From NCBI RefSeq assembly GCF_036032445.1, contig NZ_CP107932.1:2048501-2112500 (forward strand): a stretch of DNA of 64,000 nucleotides, written 5' to 3'. Shown here in pieces: positions 1 to 12,000 of this stretch. The notes beneath the pieces were generated by a model. It was not told the origin of the DNA and did no database searches. It saw nothing but the letters and a program-made list of their open reading frames with translations. Made by a program: the position numbers and the translations under genes. The stretch comes from Nocardia sp. NBC_00416. GTDB lineage: Bacteria; Actinomycetota; Actinomycetes; Mycobacteriales; Mycobacteriaceae. Every line of letters begins with the position of its first letter. Positions within the stretch are counted from its first letter, which is position 1.

Positions 1-3000
1 CCGACCGCTTCGCGCAACACCGCGAACGCATTGTCGCGGCTATCGGCCACCATCCGGTACCCGGTCGCCAGGCCGAGCGGGATCGCCCTGGCGGCTCCCT
101 CCGGCTCCGCTTTCATCCGCAGGCTCGGATCGCGACCGCTCGCGGCGGGCTCCGGCATGGCGACGGAGAGTCGCCGTTCGACACGGCGAACTCGCTGTAG
201 CGCTTCTTCCTGCCGACGGACCACGGACGTGAGGTCCCGCTCGTTCCGGAGCGGATCACTGTCGCCGATCGGATGCGGCATGATCGTGAGGCTCATGAGC
301 TTGTTGTAGATCTGCACCCTGTCGACGTCCCGTGCCGAACGCAGCAGGATCTCGGCCTCGGCTGCCCGGCCCGACAACGCCTCCCGCTGCTCGCGCAGCG
401 TGACCGCCCAATCGCCCAGGGCCGACACGTAATCCGCCACAGCATCGTGGCGACCCGGCCGGTCCGCCGACCCGTCCAGCCAGGTCTGGAACCGGGCCAC
501 CCGCGCCCCCAACTCCTGGAAGTGCCGGGCGGTGATCTCCAGCAGGGACATGTACCGGTCCTGCAGCTGCAGCGTGGCCGCGCCTTGGATGGCCAGCAAA
601 TTGCCATCGATCCGTTCGGGCGAGGTCAGATGATCCAGATTCGCCGCAGGCGGCAGTCGGCGAGCCAGACCGCGCAGCTCGGTCCACCACCGCTCGTACT
701 CCTGTGCCAGCGCGGCATACTCGCGACGCGGCCCGGCGGGCAGGCCCGACGGGGGCGCGGGGAGCGTGCGGGGCGGCGGCTCGCTCGGCGCGCACGACAC
801 CATCGTCAGGGTGATGTTGTCATTCCCCTTGCGCAGCGCGGTTTCCAGCAAGCGCCTGCCCTGCCCGGGGAGGCCCTTCTCCCTGTGTACAACTTTCGCC
901 AGCTCGTCGGCATCGGGTTGGGTGATCCACAGCCCGTCGGTGTCGATCAACACGATGTCGGTGGCGGTGACCGTGCCGGAACGCACGTTGTCAACCGGCA
1001 GGACCTCACCCCGGCCGAGCATGTGCTGCACCGCCCGGCCCCGCCGGGTACGCAGCGCCTCGCGTTCGGACATCCCCCGGCTCCGCATGATATGCGCGAG
1101 TTCCGTGTGGTCGGTCGTCACTGTCTCGGAGCGGCGGCGGCCCTCCCGGAGTACCTGAACCCGGGTGTTGCCGACCCAGCCGGTCGTGTGCTCCCCGGGT
1201 TGCCCGTCGAGGCCCGGTTGCACCATCACGCCCGCGAATGCGGTCTTGGGCGTGGATTCGTCGTCGGCCAGCTGCGCGACCGCGGACTGTGCCGCGGCGA
1301 TCGCCCCGCGCATCGCCTCTTCGGCTTCGGCGGTGGACAGCCGCCGCCCCTGGCTCGCGGCCGCCTTCAGGTGCTCCATCGCCTTTTCCGCCGCGACCTT
1401 GGCCGCGTGGTGGCCGCCGCCGCTCTCCGATTCGCCATCGGTCACCACGGAGATCCGGATCGGTCCTTCGGGGGTGTGGATCACCGCCGAGATCATCCAA
1501 TCCTCGTTGCGCTGCCGCCCCGCATGGGTTCCGCGGTCGCTGATCCCGAAGATCGAACCGAGATCGGTTTCGAAAGAATCGACGGCCTCGTTGTCGAGGT
1601 CCGCCGGCGGCGGCTGCGCCGGCAGGCTGTCCAGGGAGAAGCGCTCCGCCCACGGCCCGCCGAGAACCGCGACGGGCCGCAGTGCGGGATCGGCCGCCAG
1701 CCGCCGCGCAGCCACCTCGACCTGGTCACCGGCCCGGATCAAACGCTCCCACGCCGGACCGGGATCGTATACCCGCGCATGCTGTTGCGGCGCGGACTGT
1801 CCCTTGAACGCGTCCGTGGCCTGCTGCATGACAATGCGCGCGTCCGTCCACTCCGCCACCGCGGCGGCATAGCGCGTCAGCGCCTGCCGCTGTTCCGGCG
1901 AAAGCGGTCTGCGCTGGGTAGCGCCCAGAAGGTCGGCGAACTCGCCGACCTTCCGCAGCGATTCCTCGAAGCTGTGGACCTTCGTGGAGAAGGAAAAGAG
2001 GAGGGGTCGCTCCGACGGGCCCGGATCCTCGCTGTCCGCCGGGTGTCCGGTTGCCGCATCCATCCGGCGTGCCCGCCGCACCGGTGTCGCCGCTCGCACC
2101 ATCTCGAGGCGTGCCCGGTGATGGTCGAGCAGGGTCTGCAATCCCTTTTCGAGCTGATCTCGCCCGACCGGCGGCGGGTCGCCGGGCTCGGTCGGCGTCC
2201 CCAGCACCGCTATGCCGGTGATGTTGTCGGTTTCGTCGTCGGTCAGCTCCGTGTCGATCAGCTCTTCCAGCGCGGCGGCCGGGTCGCCGTTGTGCCTGGC
2301 GAAGGCCTGCGCGAACGCCGATGCCTGGCGGTTCTGCCCGCCGATCCCGTCGGTGTGCACGAGCAGGATCTCGGTATCGGAGATATCGCCGTCGCTGAGG
2401 TACCTGTCGTGCCTTTGCGCACCCTGCACAGGAGGGCCGCCGGGCGCGCCGTAGCCCTGCCCGTTCTGCATGCCGAACCCGAGCACGTTCATCAACGGGC
2501 CACTGCTCGGCGTCGCTTCGACGACGTGGGATACCTGGTCTTTGAGCTGCGCCGCGTCGGCGCCGGGATCGGCCGCCTTCGCCGCGTCGATCGCATCGTA
2601 GAGCAGGCCCATCCCTACGGCCGTGTGGTCGAAGGTCACCGTGCGTGACTTGGCGGGGTCGGCCGGGTCGAGCAGATCGACCCGGCTGTCCCCGACCCAG
2701 CCCGCCGTGTACCGTCCCGGTTTCCCGTCCTGCCCGGGGTCCACCAGCACCACGGCGATCGTGGCCTGCGGCGGCCGCACGATACTGCTCTGCGCGGCGC
2801 CTGCGGCGATATCCGCGAGGGCTTTGTCGCGAACTTCGCTGTACTCCTGGTCGATCAGCCTCTCGACGGCCTGCTGTGCCGCATCGATAGCGTCGGCCAC
2901 CATCTTCCGGCGCTGCTGATCGGTGACCGGAGTGCTGGGATCGTGTGCCTCCAGCGCCTCGCGCAGGCTCTGGCGAGCCGCCGCGACCGCCGCGGACGCG

Positions 3001-6000
3001 GCCCGGCCACCGTCCAACGACACCGACACTCCATCGGAAACGATCGCGAACCGGAACGGCCGGCCGCCGATCCAGATCACGTCGGCCGCCATCGCATCCT
3101 GATTGGCGTGCTTGTCCGGGCCCCGATCGCTGATCCCGACCACGGATCCCAGGTCCATGGACTCCCTGGCGAGTTGCGTCCAGGTCGCCTCCAGCGGGTC
3201 GATCGCGGAACTCACCTGTCCGAGAAGTTCACGCACAGCGGTCGCGTCGGTCGCGCCGAGTTCCGTGTCACGCACGATCTCGACCCCGGCGGACCAGTTC
3301 GGCAGCACAGCGGCGAACCGCCCGGCCGCGGCGAGCCAGTCCGGTGCGTGCTCGCGCTCCCGCACCTCGGCGGACAGAGCCGCGACCTGGTCCGTCATCT
3401 CGGCCAGCTCGTGGTAGTGGTGGGTGTGCGCGGCCAACTCCCGCCATCCGGGCGGCAGTTCGGCCGGTCGATCCGCAGCCAGGGCGGCCCGCGGATCGGC
3501 AGGCGGCCGAGGCAGGTCCTCGCGCAGCCGGTCGAGTTCGGCGACGGCGACGTTCGGACGTTTGCGCTCACGCAGGTTCCGCTGCGATTCGGTGTTCAGG
3601 TCCAGAGCGGCTATCGCGGTGTTCATGGCGGCGCGCGCGGCCTCACGGCGCGCGGTCAAGTCATCGCGCGCCGCCGCCAATAGACGTTCGGTCTCCACCC
3701 TGTTCGGCGGCGGCTCCACCCGTGGCACACCCAGCCGACCCGCCGCACCGAAATCGGCGACACCCGGCAGCGCGCCGATATTCGCGACGGGGAACGCGAT
3801 ACCCGCCGTCCCCTGTGTCCGGCCGCCTTCGCCGAGCGGTACCGCCGCGGTCCCGTCGGCGTTGATGACGATGCCGTGCAATCCGGCCACACCGGACAGA
3901 CCCCGACGCCACGACTCGAACGACACCGGCCGCCGGTCCCCGTCGCGCACCATGAGTTCGCCGTTGTCCCAGTAGACCGCCACCGCGTGCGCACCGACCA
4001 CACCCGCACGCTGGAAACCCTCGAACGCCACCGTCGCGATCATCACCCCGCCCACGGGCACCGCCGCGGCCATCGCGTCGAAATCCGCGAACCCGTCCGG
4101 ATGCCAGTCCGCGCCGATCAGATGCGCGGCGAAATCGCCGGTGACCCCGTTCTCGGGCACGCCGAACATCTCCACCATCGCCAACCGCTGTTTCAGGTCG
4201 GCGATCATCTCCCGATTGGCCTCCGGGTTCTGCTCCAAGGTGGCCAGTACCTGCGCCAACCCGGCCCGGGTGGCCTGCGGGAAACAGTTGTTGGCAATGC
4301 CTTCCAGCCGATGCGAAGGCTCCCAGCGCGCGACGCCGGGGTCCGGCGCGTCGATATCGATCCGGTCGCGATGCGGCGCCAGCGCCGCATCGTCCCAGGC
4401 GTGCAACACCAGGTCCGGATCGGCCTGCGTGACTCCGTCCACCTGCTGCGCCGGCGGGGCGGTGTCGTCGTGCCCGACCAGCACGACATCCGGCGCCGGA
4501 AGTCCCTTGCCCTCCCGGTTCTTCAGCATCCCGGCCACGTCCCCGGCCAGCGCCGCACCATCCGGCCCGATCCAGACGACCGCCGCCGCGGGCCGTCCGG
4601 CCGCCGCGACGCCGTCGATCGCGGCGGCGGTCGCCTGCATCACCGTCGACACTCCACCCCGACTGTGGTGGTCCACGGCGTGGAAGCGGACTTCTTCCGC
4701 GGCGTCCAGGTCGCCGATCACCATCATCGACCCGGACGGACCGATCAGATGGACCGCCGGGTGCCCGGGCGCCTGCGCCGCCCACCGCTCGGCCGCGGCC
4801 ACCAGATCCACCTGGAGGTCCACCATCGCCACCCGCTGCGGATCCGGATCGAACTGCTGTCGTAGCAGTTCCCGGTCGCGGTGCAATGTCGACCGCATCG
4901 CCTCGTCGCGGACCGCGTGCGGGATGCCCTCCATCCGGGCGATCACATCGGGCAGCGTCTCGATCATCGCCCGGCGCGTCCTGAGATCGGTCACGCCCCA
5001 CAGGACTTCGACATCGGCGGGCGACTGCGCCGACAGCTGGATCGTCCGCAATCGCCGGATCGCCCGCGCGCGCTGCGCGTCCCGCTGGGTCTCGCTGAGC
5101 TCGGGCGCCGGGGACAGCGTCGGCCGCGGCCGGGCCTGCACCGAGTCCGCCCCGTCGCCGTGGGTCCGGATCCGTCGCTCCAGGCCTTGTATGCGGCTGT
5201 CGGCCCGGTGGTAACGCTGCGTGGTGTGGATCAACCAGTTGATCCGGCGGGTCGTTTCCTCGCTCCGTGCCAGATCGTCGGCGAAATGGCGCCGCGCCTC
5301 CGGGTCGTCGGCGGCTTCGATGATCAGCTGCCGCAGCACGTCTTGTTCGCTGGAAGCCTCGGCGGCGAGCTGGCGCAGCGCCTCGATCGCGCTGTAGTGA
5401 TCCGCGCCGACCAGGTCCTCGACGGTGACCGGCAGTGCATCGATCCACCCGCCCAGCTGACGCCGCGCCGCGCCGCGCTCGGTGACGAGCATCCGGTACC
5501 CGCGCCGCAACCCGGGCGGGATCTCCAGGCTGCCGTCCGTCGATCGGGTTTCGTCGAGTTGCCGCAGGCTCAGCCGGAGGTCGTCCGATGCTTGTGTGTA
5601 GCGGCGCGCCGCCGCCGCCACCGCCGGATCGCCCGGCATCCGATCGCCGTCGCCGACCGGGCGGGGCAGCTCCAGCAGCAGCCCCAGCTCTTCGTAACGG
5701 CCCTGGCTCCACGCTTCGTCGACACCGGCCAGCGTCGCCGCGCGCAGCTCACCGAGCGCACCGGACCACGTCGCCAGCGCGGCAAGGTAATCCGCATCGT
5801 CCTCGGTCCACTGCACCGGCGGGCGGCTGCCGTTCGTTTCGAGCCATTGCTGGAGCTCACGCACCTGGCCGTAGAGCGCGTGGAAATGGCGGACCGCGAC
5901 ACCCAACCGGAACCGCACATCCGCGGCGACCTCGGCGTCGCGCAGTCGGCGCATCTCGGCGCCGAAACGGTCCGGCGACGCCAGGCGTTCCGGGTTCGCC

Positions 6001-9000
6001 CCCGCCTGTGCGGCCAGCTGCCACAGCTGCGCACGGGCGCCCGCGTATTCGTCGGCCACGACGCGGTAGTGCCGCCGGAGCCCGATCGGAATTCCCTCCG
6101 GCGGCGGCGGCACCCGACGCGGCGTCGAGTCGGCGGCGGCGGCGGACACCAGCGTCAGCGTGACATTGCCGGCGCCGCCGTTGAGCAGGGCCCGGTTCAG
6201 CAGCCGGGTGCCCATATCCCGCAGATCGGTATTGCGGCCGCCGTCGAGGACGATATCCATCTCGTCCGCGTCCGGGTTGGTGCCCCAGAGACCGTCCGTG
6301 CTGATCAGCACGAAATCGGTATCCGAGAGCGTGCCCGAGGCGGTGTACTGCGCGTGCATGGTGTCGTGGGGCGGCGGCGGGCCGTCGTCCCGGCCGAGCG
6401 TGTACGCGATGGTATGGGCATCGGGGTCGCGTAGTACCTCGCGCTGGGACATCCCCTCGGCGTCCACGTAGTACGGCAACGCCGAATGGTCCCGGGAAAC
6501 CGCCTCGGACTCGCCCTCGGATCGCAGCACCTGGACCCGGGTGTCGCCGACCCAGCCCGCCGTGTACTGCCCCGGCTGCCCGTCACGCCCGGGTTTCACC
6601 ACGACTGCCGCGATCGTGGTCCGCTCGTCGCTGTCGGTCTCCGCCGCCACGGCGGCTTGCGCGGCGTCGATCGCCTCGCGCATCGCCTGGTCGGCCTGCT
6701 CGGTGGTGAAGACCCCCCGCTGCGTGAACGCGAAATGGGCCAGATGGGCGCGGGCAGCGCGGGCGGCGACCTTCGCGGCGCGATGGCTGCCGACGGTCGA
6801 TCCGACGCCGTCGCACACCACCGAGATCCGGATCGGCCCGTCCGGGGTGTGCACCACCACCGAATCCATCCAGTCCTGGTTGTTCGGTTTATTCGCGTTC
6901 GCGCCCTGGTCACTGATGCCGAATATCGACCCGAGTTCGGTGTCGAAATGCGCCACCGGCTCGGTGGAGTCGTCGACGACCGCGGTCCCCTCGGAGAGGT
7001 CCACCGGCCCCCACCCCTCGTCCAGCTCGGCGAGTGGACGCAGCTCGGCATCGGTGGCCAATCGCTGGGCGGCGGCGTGCACCCGCTGGGTGGCCTCGTC
7101 GATGCGCCCCGTGGTCACCTCGTCCACCTCGGTGTCCGGGTCCAGCGCCGATATCTCGTCGTTCACGGTGTGCCACTGGGCCACCGCATCGCCGAAGTTC
7201 AGCAGCCGCTGCCGCTGCCGCGGCGAGAGCCCGCGCGGCCTGTCCGTACCGAGCAGATCGACCAAGGCGCCGACCTGACGCTCCGCTTCCCGATAGCGAG
7301 CGACCGCTGCCCGGGCCGCCGGCCGCAGCCGCCGCTCCTCCCGACCCGGCCCCTCGTCTTCGGGGCGCTCCGCCAGCCCATCCAGGTAGTTCGTCTCATC
7401 CAGGTCGCGTGCCGCCCGCAACTGGCCGAGCACGTCCGTCATTGTCCGGCGCGCAGCGTGATACGCGACCAGATCGGCCAGGCCCGCCCGCAACTGCGCC
7501 GCATCGGGGCGCTGGTCGGGTTGCGGTTCCGGCTCGGCGTCGGGGTCGGCGTCCGGTTCGCTGTCCGGTTCGGGGTCGGCGGGCGGCTCGGGTTCGGTCG
7601 TGGTGCACTGCACCGCGACACCGGTGATGCTGCCCGTCGCCCCGGCGGCGCGGGCGTCGTCGGCGAGGTCGGTCAGCGCGAAGGACAGGTTGCCGAGGTT
7701 ATCGGCGAAAGCCTGTGCGAGGGTAGGCGCTTGACGGTCGGCATCCCCCAGACCGGCGGTCCGCGCCAGCACGATCTGCGTATCGGAGACCTGGCCGGTG
7801 GTGATATACCGACCCTCTTCCGCAGGTGGGCCCCCGAGTGTGCCCTCACCCTGTTCGTTCCGCCCGCCGAAACCGAGCACGTTGTCCAGCTTGCGGCCGG
7901 CCCGGCCGAGGTCGGCCTCGGCGTCCGCTTCGCTGCCCGCGAGCACCTGCCCGGCCTCGCCGGCGGCCTCGGCGGCGGCGGCCATGAAATCACCGATGGG
8001 GGAATGGTCGAAGGTGACCGTCCGGGAGGCGTCCGGGTCGGCCGGGTCGAGCACATCGACCCGGGCCTCACCGACCCAGCCCGCGGTGTAGTTACCCGGT
8101 TCACCATCGGCGCCGGGGTCGACGAGCACCACCGAGAGGGAAGTCTGCGGCGGGGGCATGACCAGTTGAGCGCCGAGGTCGATCGCCCGCTGCGCCCGGA
8201 GAAGATCGTCGGCGTACTCCCGCTCGGTCAGTTCCAGCACGGCCGCCTGCGCCGCGTCGATGGCCTCGCGCACCATCCGGGCCCGGTCCGCTTCGGTGAG
8301 CGGGGTGCCGGATGGGTGCTGCCGCAGGGCCGCGCGCAGACTGTCCCGCGCCGCCGCCGTCGCGACTTCGGCCGCGCGGTGGCCGTCGATGGAATTCGGC
8401 ACCCCGCCGGCAGCGATGGCCATCCGGAGCGGGCGTCCGTCCACGACGAAGACCTCCGCGGCCATCGCGTCCAGGTTGGCGTCCTGCTCGGGCCCCCGAT
8501 CGGTTACTCCCGCAATGGACCTCAGGTCCAGGGTCTCGCGTCCCAGCCGAGTCCAACTCTCCTGCAAGGCGTCCGACCGGTCGAACAGATCGGAGAGCAC
8601 CCGCGCCAACTCCGACTCCGACACCCGGGTCGCTGTCGCGTCCCGCGCCTCACCCAGCGCCGCGACATAGGAGGTGGCCAAGGTGGCATGCCACACCGCA
8701 TCGGTCAACCACACTTGCGAGTGCTGATCGCCGCCGCGAACCCGGGCGAGCAGAACAGTGACCTGGTCGAGCACACCGACCAGGTCGTGATAGAAGTGCG
8801 CGCTCGCCGACAGCGTCTGCCATTCCGGCGACGAGTCCTGCAACCCGTCGAGTTCGGTGTCGAACTCCGGCGTCGACAACGCCGCGCGCGTGTCCTCGTC
8901 GACGCCCAACGCCGTGGCCGCCGCGTCCATCTCCTGACGTGCGGTGTCCAGCTGAGTGGTCAGCTGGGTCACCGTCTCGGTCAAACGCTGCTCGGCCCGG

Positions 9001-12000
9001 GCCCGGGTCTGCGCGGTCTCGCGGTCCCGCGTGGACTGGTTGAGCGGGTCGGGTTGCCGGGAAAGCTGCTCCTCCGAGGCCCGGACCTGGTCCGCCAGCT
9101 CATGGTTGCGGCGGACCACAGCCTCCAGCCGGTCCAACTGCGCCGTGAACTCGGCCGCCTCACGCAGTCGCGCCAGGCGGTCCCGGCGCGGCTGGGTGGA
9201 TTCCGCCTCGTTCAGCCGCGTCTCGCCCACCTCACGCAGCCGCGTCAATTCCGCCTCGAAGTCCGCGGACAGCAGCCGGGACAGGTCGGCCTCCGAGATC
9301 TTCCCGGCGAAGAGCTCCACATCGCTCAGCGAGCCGGTCCAGCGCGACAGCAGGGCGGCGTGCGAGTACACCTGCATCAACCGAAGCTGCTGCCCCGGAA
9401 CCGGTCGCGCGTTCAGTTCGGCGAACGTCCCCAACGCCCGGTCGATTTCATGGTGACGCGGCACCACCTCTCGCAGCCGGTCACGGGCGGCGAGGATCTC
9501 CTCCATCTCCGCTACCGGCATATTGCCGTCGATCGGCACCCCGGCCAGCTGGTCCAACGCGGCGGCGTACCGGTCCGGATCGCGCAGCGCGTCGAGATCT
9601 TCCGGCGTGATCCGGCCGGTACGCGCCGCATCCGCGAATTCGTCCAACGTCGCGCGCTGCCGCTCACGCAGCTCGGTCAGGCCCTGATCCAGCAGCTGCT
9701 GGATGCGTCGCTGCTGTTCCTCCTGGAAGAAGGTCACCGCGGCCTGCAGCTCTTCTTCGGTGCGATCGTCGTTCGCACCCGACCCGGCGGCCAGCGGATT
9801 CACCAGCGAACCGTCGTGGCGGAATCCCATCACCCAAGTCTTTTGCAGGTCCTCGGGGACATTGTCCGGATCGAAGGCGCGCGGCGGCCCTTCGCTCGGG
9901 TCGTCGACCATGACCACGCCGTTCTCGGCGTACATCGCGAACGCGTGACCGATGCGGACCCCGTCGTCGGTCTGTCGCGTCGAGGCGTAGACCACCACGA
10001 GCGTGCCGTCGTCGCCGAGCTCCGCGACCTGCTCGGCGAGCATCGCGTTATCGGGCACCGCGCGCCAGTCACGCCGGGCCTGCCCCCTGCGCGCGGCCGC
10101 CAAGTTCCGCAACCGTTCCCGCTCGGACTCGCCCTTCTCGCGCAACTGCCGCGCCTGGTCGGCGGCCGCTTCCCGCTCGGCGCGCAGCCGTTGCCGCGGC
10201 ACCTCGTCCAAGCGAGTGAGCCGCCGTTGCAGGTTCTGCAACCGATCGATGGACGCTTGCAATCGCGCGTGGCGGGCGTCGGCCTCTTCCTGGAGCTGCT
10301 CGGCGCGCTGCCGAGCTTCCTCCCGCAGCTGGTCCTCACGCCGCTGCGCGTCCTCCCGCAACTGCTGTTCGCGTTGATCCAGGGCCCGCGCCGACTCCGG
10401 GTCCGGGGTGACCAGCAACCCCGTTTCCGGATCCAGCTGCGGCTGCGCCAGTGCCGCTCGGTCCCTCTCCACATCGACCAGCTGCTGCTGCAGCTGCTGC
10501 TGCACTTCCTGCAGGCGCTGTTGCAGCTGCAACGTCTGTTGTTGCTGTTGCAGGCTCGACTGCTGCTGCGAATCCTGCTGCAGCGACTGCAGGTCCTGGA
10601 CCGCCGAATCCGTATCCTGCCCGTTCTGCAACAGCCGACGCTGTTGCTTGAGCAGCCGTTCACGGGCCTTCTCCACCCGTTTGGACCGCTTCTTGGCGCG
10701 CTTGCGCGCCTCGTTCTCCACATGGTTGCCCATGCCGGCCAAACGCTCGCGCTCCATTTGGGCCGCGAGCCGCAGCCGCAGCGCTTCCTGCCCCGGCGTG
10801 ACACCCCGGTCGCTCCCCGAGCGAACCAGTTTGCCGCCCATATGGTTCTGGAAGTCGGTCGAGGTGACCCCGCCGGCCCCCACATTGCCCATCGGTTGGA
10901 CCGCACCCGGATGGCGGCCGATGACCACAGCCGTGACCTGTGGCGCGCACTGGTTGGTCAGGTCCGGGGCATCGGGGTCGGCCGCCGGGTCCGGATCACC
11001 CTGCGGCTCCGGCTCGGGCTCGGGCTCCGGCGTGGGCTCGGGCTCCGGCGTGGGCTCGGGCTCCGGCGTCGGCTCCGGTTCCGGCGTGGTCGTGGGCTCG
11101 GGTTCCGGCGTGGTCGTCGGCTCGGGTTCCGGCGTGGTCGTGGGCTCGGGTTCCGGCGTGGTCGTGGGCTCGGGTTCCGGCGTGGTCGTCGGCTCGGGTT
11201 CCGGCGTGGTCGTCGGCTCGGGTTCCGGCGTGGTCGTGGGCTCGGGTTCCGGCGTGGTCGTCGGCTCGGGTTCCGGCGTGGTCGTCGGCTCGGGTTCCGG
11301 CGTGGTCGTCGGCTCGGGTTCCGGCGTGGTCGTCGGCTCGGGTTCCGGCGTGGTCGTCGGCTCCGGTTCCGGCGTGGTCGTCGGCTCCGGTTCCGGCGTG
11401 GTCGTCGGCTCCGGCTCCGGCGTGGTCGTCGGCTCCGGCTCCGGCGTGGTCGTCGGCTCCGGCTCCGGCGTGGTCGTCGGCTCCGGCTCCGGCGTGGTCG
11501 TCGGCTCCGGCTCCGGCGTGGTCGTCGGCTCCGGCTCCGGCGTGGTCGTCGGCTCCGGCTCCGGCGTGGTCGTCGGCTCCGGCTCCGGCGTGGTCGTCGG
11601 CTCCGGCTCCGGCGTGGTCGTCGGCTCCGGCTCCGGCGTGGTCGTCGGCTCGGCATCGGAGTCCGAGTTCGTCTCACCCTGAACGCCTGCCAACGGCGGT
11701 ACACCGTCGGCGGGACCTGTCTGCATCCCGCCGCTCGGTCGCGGTGTGCTTCCCTCCGGAGTGGCTCCGGCACGCGACGGGTCGGGTGTACCCGGTTGCG
11801 GTGATGTCGGCTGTCCCGGTGTTGCAGACCTCCGTGAGGAAGCCGGACCGCGTGCTGCGCTGGAGGGCCGCCCCTGCGATCCGGTCGCGCCGGACGATCC
11901 GGCACCGGACCGGGCCGCCGCCGGGCTGCTCGAACCCGGGGCAGACCCCGAACCCGGCGCGCTAGCCCCGGAACTCGCGGCAGATCCAGGAGCTGCCGTC

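Noticed and set aside
273..2648. A 791-codon plus-strand open frame
   Set aside because: Antisense shadow of PP2C-3/PP2C-4 of the giant gene; the minus strand gives recognisable motifs, the plus strand none.
11010..11655. Regular 24-bp repeats that could be mistaken for a CRISPR array
   Set aside because: The units are directly adjacent with no variable spacers, and they encode a peptide repeat in frame.
6486..11804. A 1772-codon plus-strand open frame with Arg/Leu/Gly-rich sequence
   Set aside because: It is the codon-aligned antisense of the giant minus-strand gene. It has no domain and a repetitive Arg-rich tail that is just the complement of TPEPEPTT.
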